A stretch of DNA of 51,271 bases from Chitinophagaceae bacterium (GTDB lineage Bacteria; Bacteroidota; Bacteroidia; Chitinophagales; Chitinophagaceae). Shown piece after piece: positions 51,197 through 51,271 of this stretch. How positions within the stretch are numbered: the first letter of the stretch is position 1; each line of letters begins with the position of its first letter. Below the pieces are notes generated by a model. The model was not told where the DNA came from and searched no databases. It saw only the letters and a list, made by a program, of their open reading frames with translations. Location: the NCBI GenBank assembly GCA_947372105.1, contig CANBSH010000012.1, positions 1 through 51,271 on the forward strand, written 5' to 3'. A program made the position numbers and the translations under genes.

Positions 51197-51271
51197 AATT
51201 AGAATTGATTCTTTTATGAATTTAGCAATTTTTAATGATTTTAGAAATAAAGCCAAGTATTTTTTCTGTTT

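Noticed and set aside
1-51271. Mobile elements, CRISPR arrays, prophage or integrase genes.
   Set aside because: No transposase, integrase or phage protein and no regular spacer repeats were found; gene order reads as ordinary chromosome.

Overview
The window is AT-rich chromosomal DNA from a Bacteroidota bacterium, most likely of the Chitinophagaceae (an inference). The grounds are two TonB-dependent receptors with carboxypeptidase-like N-terminal domains, type IX secretion (T9SS) C-terminal sorting domains, a DUF1800/DUF1501 pair, twin-Arg redox and PLP enzymes, weak Shine-Dalgarno signals, and promoter boxes of the Bacteroidota TTTG...TAnnTTTG type. I see no insertion sequence, prophage, CRISPR array or rRNA.

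Layout. 1-1.55 kb: secreted surface proteins and a small lipoprotein. 1.6-2.9 kb: exported class V aminotransferase. 3.1-8.8 kb: heme/iron uptake operon (small exported protein, TonB receptor, HmuT, HmuU and HmuV homologues). 8.8-13.4 kb: exported Gfo/Idh/MocA oxidoreductase and a YncE-like propeller plus TonB receptor operon. 13.5-15.4 kb: Na+/Ca2+ exchanger-type antiporter and a DUF481-like outer membrane protein behind a leader with strong hairpins. 15.7-16.1 kb: a promoter, a structured 5' segment, a tRNA-Cys(GCA)-like domain with A in place of the universal U33, and an intrinsic terminator. This looks like an unannotated noncoding RNA and is the most unusual object here. 16.1-19.9 kb: ferric-reductase-like heme membrane protein, then thioredoxin, ApbE, DUF4266 lipoprotein and DUF3570 barrel, a flavinylation-linked redox locus.

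20.0-22.1 kb: sugar oxidoreductase, L-rhamnose mutarotase and a TspO-like membrane protein. 22.2-28.5 kb: sulfur module (TauE/SafE exporter, MBL-fold/rhodanese persulfide dioxygenase, penicillin acylase family enzyme, DsrE-like protein, TsdA-like diheme cytochrome) with a CRP/FNR-type palindrome in the divergent promoter region. 28.6-34.6 kb: DPP-IV-type peptidase, beta-lactamase-fold hydrolase, UbiA-like membrane protein, DOPA-dioxygenase-like YgiD. 34.7-38.7 kb: EmrA-EmrB-TolC type efflux operon. 38.7-46 kb: NIPSNAP protein, FucP-like sugar symporter, NhaD antiporter, and exported amidohydrolase, esterase and M20 peptidase. 46.1-46.3 kb: a 42-residue zinc-ribbon protein with its own terminator. 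46.3-47.9 kb: ECF sigma factor, anti-sigma-like protein and Spy/CpxP-like sensor. 48-51.2 kb: DUF1501 (with T9SS tail) and DUF1800.

Overall this is mostly housekeeping and envelope functions of an aerobic or microaerobic heterotroph. The points worth follow-up are the tRNA-like RNA at 15.77-16.08 kb, the possible flavin-acceptor motif in the DUF4266 lipoprotein, and the tiny zinc-ribbon gene behind a G8 tract.
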